64,000 nt of DNA, from assembly GCA_903835685.1 (NCBI GenBank), contig CAILNX010000052.1, forward strand, positions 1 to 64,000, in the 5' to 3' direction. The notes beneath the pieces are model-generated. The model was not told the origin of the DNA. It saw only the letters and a list, made by a program, of their open reading frames with translations, and did no database searches. The position numbers were made by a program, and so were the translations under genes. Source of the DNA: an uncultured delta proteobacterium. GTDB taxonomy: Bacteria; Desulfobacterota; Desulfovibrionia; Desulfovibrionales; Desulfovibrionaceae. Below, piece after piece: positions 44,748-53,332 of this stretch (positions are counted from its first letter, which is position 1; each line of letters starts with the position of its first letter).

Positions 44748-46804
44748 TCGACCTGAACCTCAAGCCGCCTCCCTCGCCCTTCCGCCTGACAGCCGCCCCG
44801 CTCCTGCTCGTGGCCCTGCCCCTGGTGCTGGCGGTCGCCTGCCTGGCCGCCCTGGGTCCCCTTGGCGGCCATCCCTGGTCTGCGGCCCTGGCCTACGTGG
44901 GAGCCTTTGGCTGCCTGGCCCTGGGCCTGCGCCTTTTTCCGGCTGATTTCCCGGACTCCTGGACCCTGGCCCTGGTGCTTGGCCTGGGCCTGGCCGCCCG
45001 GCTGGCCTTCCTGTGGGCCTTTCCGCCGGGTTCGGACCTGGCCCGCTGCGTCTGGGAAGGATACATCCAAACTCAGGGGTTCAACCCCTACGCCCTGGCC
45101 CCGGACCACCCGGTCCTGGCCGTCCTGGCCCGGGGGGAGATGCACGAAGTCTGGTCCGGGGTGAACCACAAGTCGCTTACGGCCATCTATCCACCCCTGG
45201 CCCAGCTCCTGTTCCGGGCCACGGCCCATATATCGGCCACGCCCGGGGCCGTAAGGCTCCTCATGCTCGCGGCCGACCTGGGCGCGGGCCTGGCCCTCAT
45301 CCCCATCCTGCGCGGCCGGGGCCTCCCCCTGTCCAGGCTGGCCCTGTACTGGCTGAACCCCCTGGTCCTGGTCTTTTTCAGCGGAGAGGGGCACGTGGAC
45401 GCGCTGGTTGTCCTGTTCCTGGCCCTGGGTCTGGCCTCCTTCCAATCAGACAGGGATGGCCCGGGCTTCTTCTGCCTGGGCTGCGCGGTGCTGTGCAAAT
45501 ACACCATTCTGCCCGTGCTGCCTCTGTTCCTGACCGCCCGCAACTGGCCCAAGGCCGCCCTGGCCCTGGTCACGACCCTGTGTTTTCTTCCCTTCATGGA
45601 CGCCGGGATGGGCCTCTTCGAGAGCCTGCTCCTGTTCGGCCGGTCCATGTGGTACAACGACTCCCTTCTGGCCCTTTTGCGCCTGATCCTGGGGCCGTAC
45701 GCCCTCACGGCCGCTGCCCTGCTCCTGGCCCTGGCCCTGGCCGCGATTTTCCTCCTGGCCCGGGACCGGGAACACGGGGCCTTTCTGGCCTGCGGGGCCA
45801 CCCTGCTCTTTCTGCCCTCGCTGCATCCCTGGTATCTGGGGGTCATGGCCCTGTTCCTGCCGCTCTTTCCCTCGGCGGCCTGGCTCCTGCTCCAGGCGGC
45901 CATGGCCCTCACCTTCCCTACCCTGGCCGGGGAGCAGGCCAACGGCCTCTTCCAGGAACAGGCCTGGCTGCGCCTGCCCGAATACCTGCCCTTTTTCGGC
46001 CTCCTGGTCTGGGAGGCCCGGCGCGGACAGGTTCTGGCCCCGGGCCGGACCTTTGCTCCGGTGAGCGCCCTGTCCATCATCGTGCCCACCCTGAACGAGG
46101 CCGGGCGCATCACCGGCTGCCTGAAGGCCTTGGCCCAGGCCAGGCCCGTGCTGGAAATCATCGTGGCTGACGGGGGGTCCGGGGACTCCACCCGGGAAGA
46201 GGCCGAGACCCTGGGCGGACGGGTGGTTCTGGCTCCGCCGGGCCGGGGTTCCCAGATCGCGACCGGGCTGGCCCAGGTCCGGGGCGACTGCGTGCTCATC
46301 CTGCACGCCGACTGCCTGCTGGCCCCGGAGGCTCCGGGCCGCATCCTGGCCAGCCTCAACGCCCGGCCAGAGTCCCCGGGTGGGTGCCTGGGCATGCGTT
46401 TTGAGCCGGGCCAGGGCCGCTCCCGGCTCATCGAGGGATTGAACGCCCTGCGCGCGGACTGGTTCCATCTGTCCTTCGGGGACCAGGGACAATTTTTCAG
46501 GACCCAGGCTCTGCCCCTGGCCGGAGGATTCCCGGTCCAGGCCCTCATGGAGGACCTGGAGCTGTCCCTGCGCCTGAAAACCCTGGGACCGCCCCTGTAC
46601 CTGGGCCACGGGGTCGCGGCCTCGGCCCGGCGCTGGGCCGGTCCTGGGTTCTGGGCCAAGATGGGCCGGGTGCTCGGGCTGTTCTTCCGCTATCTGGCCG
46701 AACGGCGGTTGGGCTTGGCGGACCCTACCGGAATGCGCTATTATCGTCGCTATTACGGGCAAGGACCCGGGGCCATGGATCAGGGCTCTGAAAATCCCCG
46801 TTGA
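44744..46804 (+). CDS. Fusion of polytopic membrane mannosyltransferase-like part and GT2 glycosyltransferase
   Basis: 686 residues. Residues 1-430 form about ten to twelve TM helices with a loop FNPYALAPDHPVLA resembling GT-C-type membrane transferases. From about 444 a GT2 domain begins LSIIVPTLNEAGRITG, with ADGGSGDST (about 473) and HADCLLAPEA. It ends in YYRRYY near the C-terminus. The GT2 part matches the family seen with radical SAM/selenodomain genes and annotated as arsenosugar-biosynthesis glycosyltransferase. It is normally a separate gene, so the fusion is unusual. Start coupled to DUF547 (ATGA). Confidence 0.82.
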   Translation: MIDLNLKPPPSPFRLTAAPLLLVALPLVLAVACLAALGPLGGHPWSAALAYVGAFGCLALGLRLFPADFPDSWTLALVLGLGLAARLAFLWAFPPGSDLARCVWEGYIQTQGFNPYALAPDHPVLAVLARGEMHEVWSGVNHKSLTAIYPPLAQLLFRATAHISATPGAVRLLMLAADLGAGLALIPILRGRGLPLSRLALYWLNPLVLVFFSGEGHVDALVVLFLALGLASFQSDRDGPGFFCLGCAVLCKYTILPVLPLFLTARNWPKAALALVTTLCFLPFMDAGMGLFESLLLFGRSMWYNDSLLALLRLILGPYALTAAALLLALALAAIFLLARDREHGAFLACGATLLFLPSLHPWYLGVMALFLPLFPSAAWLLLQAAMALTFPTLAGEQANGLFQEQAWLRLPEYLPFFGLLVWEARRGQVLAPGRTFAPVSALSIIVPTLNEAGRITGCLKALAQARPVLEIIVADGGSGDSTREEAETLGGRVVLAPPGRGSQIATGLAQVRGDCVLILHADCLLAPEAPGRILASLNARPESPGGCLGMRFEPGQGRSRLIEGLNALRADWFHLSFGDQGQFFRTQALPLAGGFPVQALMEDLELSLRLKTLGPPLYLGHGVAASARRWAGPGFWAKMGRVLGLFFRYLAERRLGLADPTGMRYYRRYYGQGPGAMDQGSENPR

Positions 46805-46895
46805 ACCAGACCGGGCGCGACAGCCCACGGCCATGAACGCCGATGCTCCTGCTCTTCACCCGGCAGGCCATCGGCCCCATACCATGAGGAACGAC

Positions 46896-47342
46896 ATGAA
46901 CCCTCCCCCCACTTCCCCGACCAAAAACCATGGCTTCGATTCCTCTTTGAGCCTGGACAACCCCCTGGTGCTCCTGGCCTGGCAACGCAACCACCTGGCC
47001 AACGAGCGGACCTTTCTGGCCTGGGTGCGCACCAGCTTGTCCCTGCTGATCTTCAGCTTCGTCATCGAGCGCTTCGACTTCTTCCTGCGCAAGGGGCAAA
47101 TGGCCGGACTCATGGTCGGACTGACCGAGGAGCGCCTGCACACCGAGATATTGAGCGTTGTGGTGTTCGGGGCCGGGGTGCTGGTGGCCGGGGTGGCCAT
47201 GTGGCGGTTCTTGCGCACCCGCCGGGTGATCAACGCCGGGCAGGCCAGCTTCTCCCTGGGGCCGGACCTGGTGTTCATGGGCCTCATCGGCGGGGTCATG
47301 GTGGGACTGGCGGTGATCTTCTGGAGCCTGCTGACCGCCTAA
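46896..47342 (+). CDS. DUF202 small membrane protein
   Basis: 148 residues with the DUF202 signature LANERTFLAWVRTSLSLL leading into TM1, and three TM helices in all. GAGGA immediately upstream supports ATG 46896 rather than 46884 or the longer ORF start. DUF202 proteins are YidH-like inner-membrane proteins of unknown role. It lies 91 bases after the fused glycosyltransferase and convergent with the rhodanese gene. Confidence 0.85.
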   Translation: MNPPPTSPTKNHGFDSSLSLDNPLVLLAWQRNHLANERTFLAWVRTSLSLLIFSFVIERFDFFLRKGQMAGLMVGLTEERLHTEILSVVVFGAGVLVAGVAMWRFLRTRRVINAGQASFSLGPDLVFMGLIGGVMVGLAVIFWSLLTA

Positions 47343-47345
47343 AGC

Positions 47346-47879
47346 CTACCACACGGTCTGGTAGTCCAGGGGCGCGAGGTCCCAGGTGGAGCCGTAGACA
47401 TGGACCTTATGCACGGGCCGTCCGCCGGGATCGGTCAGATTGCCGCCAGCGTGCAGCCAACCCAGGATTCCCCCGCGCAGATTGTACACCGTGGCGTTCT
47501 GCCGGGCCATGCGCTGGGCGAACATCCCGCTCCGATACCCGATGGTGCAGTAGGCCACCACCGTATCCGCCCCCAGGGCCGTGGCATTGGCCAGGAAGGC
47601 CTGCTCGGTGATGGCCCCGGGAATCACGGACACCGCCCGCTCCGCCGGTTCGCGCACATCCACCAGAACCACCTTCCGCGAGTGAAGCAGGGAAAGGACC
47701 TCCCGGCCGGACAAATCTCGGATGCCGGGAAAGTCCGTGCGCTTGGCGGCCTCGTACTGCTCCAGGACCCGGGCCTGGCGCGCGGCGTCGTCCAGGGGCC
47801 GGTTGCAGCCCGCAAGCAGGAGGCCCAGACCAAGGGCCAGGATCAGAATACGGAGATAGGCACGGGGGTTGGTGATCAT
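47346..47879 (-). CDS. Rhodanese-domain lipoprotein
   Basis: 177 residues. The lipoprotein signal LLLAGC has Cys25 as the lipidation site. A rhodanese domain occupies about 55-150 with active-site loop CTIGYRSG (Cys111). An exported single-domain rhodanese could move sulfane sulfur or act in redox quality control; in a sulfate reducer this is plausible but unproven. It ends 4 bases from the convergent DUF202 gene. Confidence 0.88.
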   Translation of the reverse strand: MITNPRAYLRILILALGLGLLLAGCNRPLDDAARQARVLEQYEAAKRTDFPGIRDLSGREVLSLLHSRKVVLVDVREPAERAVSVIPGAITEQAFLANATALGADTVVAYCTIGYRSGMFAQRMARQNATVYNLRGGILGWLHAGGNLTDPGGRPVHKVHVYGSTWDLAPLDYQTVW

Positions 47880-48108
47880 GGGCAGCTTCCTCTCGCACGG
47901 AGGGGGAGAGAATCCCCCCCGCTCCGGTTCAATATACTGAAGTTTCTCCCCGATATGATGGATTTTTTTCTCGCCTTCGGCACCATTTCATCATACAAAT
48001 GGAAGATCGGTCTGTAAAGGTCGTGCTTGAGCCATCGACATCTTGCTTTTTTTTCCTGAATGGCTACCCTGAACGAGTCCCAGCAACTTAAGACCAGGAG
48101 TTCCTCCC

Positions 48109-48933
48109 ATGCGCAGGCCCCATGCCCCTCTGTTCTCCCTCGTGGTCCTTCTCGCGTCCCTCTGGGCCACCCAGGCCCTGGCCGGACCCTTTGAAACCTT
48201 CCGCAACAGCACGCTCAACACCGTGATCCAGCGCGGCAAGCTGGTGGTGGGCATGGAGGTGAAATTCTGGCCCTTTGAGTACGCGGATGAAAAGGGTGAA
48301 CCCGTGGGCTATGACGTGGACCTGGCCCGGCTCATGGCCAAGGAGCTGGGAGTGGTCCTGGAGATCAAGGACATGGAATGGACCGGGCTCATCCCGGCCC
48401 TGCAGACCGGCAAGGTGGACCTGGTCATCTCGGGCATGACCGCCACGCTGGAGCGGGCCAAGGCCGTGACCTTCACCGATTCCTATTTTCTCACCGGCCT
48501 GTGCGCCCTGGTCAGCGTGAAGCGCGCGCCCGGCCTGACCCGGGTGGAACAGTTGAACGCCCCGGGCCGCATCCTGGCCGTGAAGACCGGCACCACCGGG
48601 GACCTGACCGCGACCAAGCGCTTCCCCCAGGCCGAGGTCCGGCGCTTCAAGGACGAGACCGCCTGCGCCCAGGAAGTGGCTGCCGGCCGGGCCGACGCCT
48701 TCATCTACGACCAGATCTCCATCGCCAAGCATCAGAAGCAGAACGCCGAGACCACCACGGCCCTGCTCACGCCCTTCACCCACGAGCCCTTTGCCGCGGC
48801 CATGCGCAAGGGCGACTTTGATTTCTGGCAGTGGATGAACCAGTTCCTGCGCACGGTGAAGGCTGACGGCCGTCTCAAGGAACTGCGCGCCAAGCACCTG
48901 GGAGACCTGCCCCAGGAGGGATCCGCCGACTGA
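48109..48933 (+). CDS. Amino-acid ABC transporter substrate-binding protein
   Basis: A 274-residue periplasmic binding protein. Signal peptide is at about 1-25 (ending TQALAGP). The family-3 fold includes VVGMEVKFWPFEYADEKGEPVGYDVDLARLMA and DLVISGMTATLERAK. Polar amino acids are the usual ligand class; the exact one cannot be told. CAGGAG precedes the ATG. The permease start overlaps the stop. No ATP-binding subunit is encoded beside them. Confidence 0.92.
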   Translation: MRRPHAPLFSLVVLLASLWATQALAGPFETFRNSTLNTVIQRGKLVVGMEVKFWPFEYADEKGEPVGYDVDLARLMAKELGVVLEIKDMEWTGLIPALQTGKVDLVISGMTATLERAKAVTFTDSYFLTGLCALVSVKRAPGLTRVEQLNAPGRILAVKTGTTGDLTATKRFPQAEVRRFKDETACAQEVAAGRADAFIYDQISIAKHQKQNAETTTALLTPFTHEPFAAAMRKGDFDFWQWMNQFLRTVKADGRLKELRAKHLGDLPQEGSAD

Positions 48934-49841
48934 TGACTCTTTGGCCGAACACCATGCCCAGAATCGAGACCGAGGCCCCCGGGGGCCAATTCCGCCGTGC
49001 GGCCGAAGAGGCCCAACGCCGGTCCAGCCGGAGCCGGGGACTTTTGCGCCTGGGCATCCTGGGCGGCTGCGGCCTGATCCTGGCCCTTTTGCTGACCACC
49101 CTGCCCTACGCCTGGAACTGGTCCGTGGTCTGGACCTACCGGGCCCTTTTCTACCAGGGCTTCGCCATGACCCTGGCCGTGTCGGCCGGGGCCATGGTCT
49201 TAGGCTCCATCCTGGGCCTGGCTGGAGGGCTCTGCCGGGTCTCGGGGAACATGCTGTTGTCCGAACCGGCCGCGCTGTACGTGGAGATTTTCCGGGGCAC
49301 CCCGCTCCTGGTCCAGATCTACATCTTCTATTTCTGCGTGACCACGGTCATCCGCTACGACAATGTCTACGTGGTGGGCACGGCCACCCTGGCCCTGTTC
49401 GCCGGGGCCTATCTGACCGAAATGGTCCGCTCGGGCATCGAGTCCGTGGACCAGGGACAATGGGAGGCGGCCCTGGCCACCGGCCTGACCCAGGGCCAGA
49501 CCCTGCGCCGGGTGGTCCTGCCCCAGGCCCTGCGCCGGGTCATCCCGCCCCTGGCCGGGCAGTTCGCCTCCCTGATCAAGGACTCCTCCCTGCTCTCGGT
49601 CATCTCCATCCGGGAGTTGACCAAGGCGGCCGAAGTCGTTAACGCAACGACATACAAGACCTTCGAGGCTTATCTGCCCCTGGCCCTCTGCTATCTGGCC
49701 CTGACCTGGCCCCTGACCAAGCTGACCTACCGCCTGGAGCGGTGGTTGGAGAAGGGCCTGGAGCGCCGGTATGGAAACGCCGGGGGACAGGCCCCAGAGC
49801 CCCGGAACACCAACGGAACGCACCCCGGCCCAGCGGCCTGA
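48933..49841 (+). CDS. Amino-acid ABC transporter permease
   Basis: 302 residues of the HisMQ family. A cytoplasmic N-terminal extension of about 45 residues precedes TM helices. The EAA loop WEAALATGLTQGQTLRRVVLPQALRRVIPPLAGQ contacts the ATPase. The ATG at 48933 shares a base with the binding-protein stop (TGATG). An upstream CAGGAGG could serve both. The missing ATPase is presumably elsewhere in the genome. Confidence 0.92.
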   Translation: MTLWPNTMPRIETEAPGGQFRRAAEEAQRRSSRSRGLLRLGILGGCGLILALLLTTLPYAWNWSVVWTYRALFYQGFAMTLAVSAGAMVLGSILGLAGGLCRVSGNMLLSEPAALYVEIFRGTPLLVQIYIFYFCVTTVIRYDNVYVVGTATLALFAGAYLTEMVRSGIESVDQGQWEAALATGLTQGQTLRRVVLPQALRRVIPPLAGQFASLIKDSSLLSVISIRELTKAAEVVNATTYKTFEAYLPLALCYLALTWPLTKLTYRLERWLEKGLERRYGNAGGQAPEPRNTNGTHPGPAA

Positions 49842-49867
49842 CCGCCAGCCGGACGGAGGACCCACCC

Positions 49868-50116
49868 ATGGCCAATGAATTCTACGGGCTGACCACCTGC
49901 ATTCACTGCAAGCACGCCAAGGAATACCTGGATCAGTGTGGGGCCGAATACGACTGCGTGTACGTGGACAAGCTCACGGGCAAGGAACGCGAGGACATGA
50001 TCAAGATCATCAAGGAACACAACCCTTCGGTGTCCTTTCCCACCATGCTCATCAACGGCATGGTCATTGTCGGATACCACAAGGACAAGATCGACGAGGC
50101 CTTGAAAAAGAAATGA
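49868..50116 (+). CDS. Glutaredoxin-like protein
   Basis: An 82-residue thioredoxin-fold protein with active site CIHC (Cys11 and Cys14), cis-proline segment SFPTMLINGMVIVGY, and no TM. Start codon of the next gene overlaps its stop (ATGA). The partner gene encodes an FTR catalytic subunit, so this protein is probably reduced by ferredoxin through that enzyme rather than by glutathione. The pairing is seen; the electron path is inferred. CGGAGG precedes the ATG. Confidence 0.9.
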   Translation: MANEFYGLTTCIHCKHAKEYLDQCGAEYDCVYVDKLTGKEREDMIKIIKEHNPSVSFPTMLINGMVIVGYHKDKIDEALKKK

Positions 50117-50442
50117 ACGCCACCCAACTCTACGAGACCTTGAAGAAGCTCCAGGAGCCCAAGGGCTACTTCTTCAACAAGGACATGGACACGACCATGG
50201 CCCTCATGGAAAGCCTGCTGCTCACCAAGGACATCTTCGGGTACATGGCCTGCCCCTGCCGTCTGGCCAACGGGACCATGGAGGCGGACAAGGACATCAT
50301 CTGCCCCTGCGTGTACCGGGAACCGGACGTGAAGGAGTACGGGGCCTGCTACTGCGGGCTGTACGTGTCCGAAGACTGGAACGAGGGCCGCATCCCCCAG
50401 GTGGTGGTGCCCGAACGCCGCCCGCCCGAACGCATCCTGTGA
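50113..50442 (+). CDS. Ferredoxin:thioredoxin reductase catalytic-subunit-like protein
   Basis: 109 residues with all six cysteines of the FTR beta family: CPC (Cys47, Cys49), CPC (Cys64, Cys66) and CYC (Cys79, Cys81). These hold a [4Fe-4S] cluster and the adjacent redox disulfide. There is no variable (alpha) subunit nearby, as in other anaerobes. It is coupled to the glutaredoxin-like gene by an ATGA overlap, defining a ferredoxin-to-thiol relay. Confidence 0.92.
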   Translation: MNATQLYETLKKLQEPKGYFFNKDMDTTMALMESLLLTKDIFGYMACPCRLANGTMEADKDIICPCVYREPDVKEYGACYCGLYVSEDWNEGRIPQVVVPERRPPERIL

Positions 50443-50459
50443 TCTGAAAGGAGACCGCC

Positions 50460-51014
50460 ATGTCCCAGGCCCTGGTACTCATCGACATCCAGCGCGATTA
50501 TTTTCCGGGCGGCCGCATGGAGCTTTCCGGGCCAGTCCAGGCCGCCGAGAACGCCGCCAAGGTCCTGTCCCTGTTCCGGGACCAAAGCTGGCCGGTGTTC
50601 CACGTCCAGCACATCGCCAACCGTCCCGGGGCCACCTTCTTCCTGCCCGGCACCGAGGGCGCGGACATCCAGTCCCTGGTCCGGCCGATCCCGAGCGAGA
50701 CCGTGGTGGTCAAGCACTTCCCCAATTCCTTCCGGGAAACTCCCCTGGCCTCCCTGCTCCAGGCCGCTGGCGTCACCCAGCTCACCGTGTGCGGCATGAT
50801 GACCCATATGTGCGTGGACGCCACGGTGCGGGCCGCCTTTGACCTGGGATTCGCCGTGACCGTGCTGCACGACGCCTGCGCCACCCGGGACCTGTCCTTT
50901 GCCGGGGCGACCATCCCGGCCAGCCAGGTCCATGGGTCCTTCCTGGCCGCCCTGGGCGCGGTGTACGCCAAGGTCCTGGGCCTGGACGAGTACCTGCACG
51001 CAATTGCGGCTTAG
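50460..51014 (+). CDS. Isochorismatase-family cysteine hydrolase
   Basis: 184 residues, cytoplasmic. The full triad is present: Asp9 in LVLIDIQRDYF, Lys in VVVKHFPNSF (about 85) and Cys118 in GMMTHMCVDATVRAA. The fold covers nicotinamidases, ureidoacrylate and isochorismate hydrolases; the substrate cannot be chosen from sequence. AAAGGAG precedes the ATG, 17 bases after the FTR gene. Confidence 0.88.
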   Translation: MSQALVLIDIQRDYFPGGRMELSGPVQAAENAAKVLSLFRDQSWPVFHVQHIANRPGATFFLPGTEGADIQSLVRPIPSETVVVKHFPNSFRETPLASLLQAAGVTQLTVCGMMTHMCVDATVRAAFDLGFAVTVLHDACATRDLSFAGATIPASQVHGSFLAALGAVYAKVLGLDEYLHAIAA

Positions 51015-51117
51015 GGGCAAGCCCCGCAAACAGGATCAAGAAAGAAACAAGAATAGATAGAGTTCGTTAAAAATCTTCCTCGCTTGCGAAAGATACAGTC
51101 AATTCCGGAACACGGCC

Positions 51118-53103
51118 CTAGACTGCGTCAAGCTCGGCCAGCCGGGCCTCGGCCTGGGTCCAACGGGCAAAGGCCCCTTCCATCTCGGCCTCCAAAGCCG
51201 CCAGCCCTTCCCTGGCCTTGGTGATGGCCTCGCCGGGCTGCTTGTACAGCCCGGGATCGGCCAGCCTGGCCGTGGCCTTGGCCACATCCGCCTCCAGGGC
51301 TTCGATGCGGGCCGGAAACGCGGCCAGCTCCGCCGTCAACGCCTCTTTCTCGCGCAATTCCTTGAAACTCAGCTTGCGCGGCTTGCCGGTTGCCGCTGAC
51401 GTTGAGGCCGCCGTATCGGCCGTGGACCCGGGCTGCCGGACCAGAGCGGGCTTTCCCTTGGCCTTGCCCGTGGAACCGGTTGTTGAACTCCCCGTTGAAC
51501 TGACCTCGGAATCGCCCGTGGACTGGGGCCGCTGGCGTAGCCAGTCGTCGTACCCGCCCACGTATTCGGCCACCTTCCCCTGACCCTCGAAGACCAGGGT
51601 GCTGGTGACCACGTTGTTCAGGAAAGCGCGGTCGTGGCTGACCAGGATGAGGGTGCCCGCGTACTCCAGGAGGCGGTCCTCCAAGAGCTCCAGGGTCTCG
51701 GCGTCCAGGTCGTTGGTGGGCTCGTCCATGACCAGCACGTTGGAGGGCCGGGTGAACAAGCGGGCCAGCAGGAGCCGGTTGCGCTCCCCGCCCGAGAGGT
51801 TGCGTACCTGGCTACCCGCCCGCTCGGGCGCAAAGAGGAAGTCCTTCAGATAGCCGATGACGTGGCGGGTGCGGCCCCCGATCTCGACCACGTCCTTGCC
51901 GTGGGCCACGACCTCACGCACGGTCTTGTCCGGGTCCAGCTCCTCGCGGTGCTGGTCGAAGTAGGCCACCTCCAGGTTGGTGCCCAGGCGCACCGTGCCG
52001 CTGGTAGGAGCAGTCCGGCCCAGGAGCACCTGGATGAGGGTGGTCTTGCCCGCGCCATTGGGGCCGATGAGCCCCAGCTTGTCCCCGCGCATGATGGACA
52101 GGGCCAGGTTCTCGAACACCGGCCGGGCCGCCTCGCCCCATCGATAGGAGATATTGGTGGCCTCCACCACGATCTTGCCCGAGCGCTCGGCGTCCTGCAC
52201 CACGATGGTGGCCGCGCCCGTGCGTTCTCGGCGGGAAGCCCGCTCCTCGCGCAGCGTCTTCAGGGCGCGCACGCGGCCCTCGTTGCGGGTGCGGCGGGCC
52301 TTGACCCCCTGGCGCAGCCAGACCTCCTCCTGGGCCAGCTTCTTGTCCTGGTCGGCCCAGGTCTTTTCCTCCGAGGCCAAGAGCGCCTCCTTGCGGGCCA
52401 GAAAGGTGTCGTAGTCGCAGGTCCAGTCCGCAAGCCGGCCCCGGTCCAGCTCGATGATGCGCGTGGCGATGCGGCGCAGGAACATGCGGTCGTGGGTGAT
52501 GAAGATGAGGGTGCGCACGTGGCGGAGCAGGAAGTCCTCCAGCCAGGCGATGGAGTCGATGTCCAGGTGGTTGGTGGGCTCGTCCAGCAGCAGCACGTCG
52601 GGATTGCCCACCAGGGCGCGGGCCAGGAGGGCCCGGCGTTTGAGCCCGCCCGAGAGGTCCTCGAAACGCGCGTCCGGGTTCAGGGCCAGGCGCGAGATGG
52701 CCGTATCCACGTCGGACAGTTCGGTCCAGCCGCCCAGGTCCGAAAGCGCAGCCTGGGCCTCGGCCAGGCGGGCCTCGTCCCCGCTGGTCAGGGCGGCGTG
52801 ATGCTCGGCGATGCGCGCAGCCTGTTCTCCCAGGCCCTGGGTGACCACCTCGTACACCGTGCCGGTCAGCACCTCGGGCACCTTTTGGGACAGGCGGGCC
52901 ACGGTGAGCCCGGCAGACCGGGCGATGGTCCCGCTGTCCGGGGTCAGGTCGCCGGACAGGAGGCGCAAAAGCGTGCTCTTGCCCTCGCCGTTGCGGCCCA
53001 CCAGGCAGACCCGCTGCCCGGGCTCGATCTGGAAGGAGACCCCGTCAAGAAGCCGGGGACCGCCAAAACTCATGCTCAGATTGTTCACGCTGAAGAGTGC
53101 CAT
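51118..53103 (-). CDS. uup: ABC-F ATPase Uup
   Basis: 661 residues, two ABC domains without TM segments. Walker A: GRNGEGKST (about 36-44) and GPNGAGKTT (about 345-353). Signatures LSGGLKRRALLARA and LSGGERNRLLLARL, and Walker B segments LLLDEPTNHLDID and LVMDEPTNDLDAE are present. A Ser/Thr-rich linker leads to a C-terminal coiled coil (about 585-661), the Uup-specific domain. The start is ATG 53103; the ORF extension upstream lacks a ribosome site. Probable role in ribosome or DNA-branch surveillance. Confidence 0.92.
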   Translation of the reverse strand: MALFSVNNLSMSFGGPRLLDGVSFQIEPGQRVCLVGRNGEGKSTLLRLLSGDLTPDSGTIARSAGLTVARLSQKVPEVLTGTVYEVVTQGLGEQAARIAEHHAALTSGDEARLAEAQAALSDLGGWTELSDVDTAISRLALNPDARFEDLSGGLKRRALLARALVGNPDVLLLDEPTNHLDIDSIAWLEDFLLRHVRTLIFITHDRMFLRRIATRIIELDRGRLADWTCDYDTFLARKEALLASEEKTWADQDKKLAQEEVWLRQGVKARRTRNEGRVRALKTLREERASRRERTGAATIVVQDAERSGKIVVEATNISYRWGEAARPVFENLALSIMRGDKLGLIGPNGAGKTTLIQVLLGRTAPTSGTVRLGTNLEVAYFDQHREELDPDKTVREVVAHGKDVVEIGGRTRHVIGYLKDFLFAPERAGSQVRNLSGGERNRLLLARLFTRPSNVLVMDEPTNDLDAETLELLEDRLLEYAGTLILVSHDRAFLNNVVTSTLVFEGQGKVAEYVGGYDDWLRQRPQSTGDSEVSSTGSSTTGSTGKAKGKPALVRQPGSTADTAASTSAATGKPRKLSFKELREKEALTAELAAFPARIEALEADVAKATARLADPGLYKQPGEAITKAREGLAALEAEMEGAFARWTQAEARLAELDAV

Positions 53104-53332
53104 GCCTGGCTTCGTATGCTGGCCCAGGCGGCGGGTCAAGGTCTGCCGAGGTGCACTCGCCCTGAAAAAGGCCCAAACCCTCTCCCGTTCAGGCGAAGGG
53201 GTGGCTCTTTCAGCTTTGAAAATAAATATTTGTCATCTCAATGAGTTGGGCAATATATTGAAAAAGTCTCGATTTTCTTGGGAGGCGTTTGGGGGCTTGT
53301 GCAGGGCCTTTGGCAGCCTCAAATGGACCGGA

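Noticed and set aside
51014-51030. GGGGC-AAG-GCCCC-like hairpin after the cysteine hydrolase
   Set aside because: No T run, short stem; not a convincing terminator.
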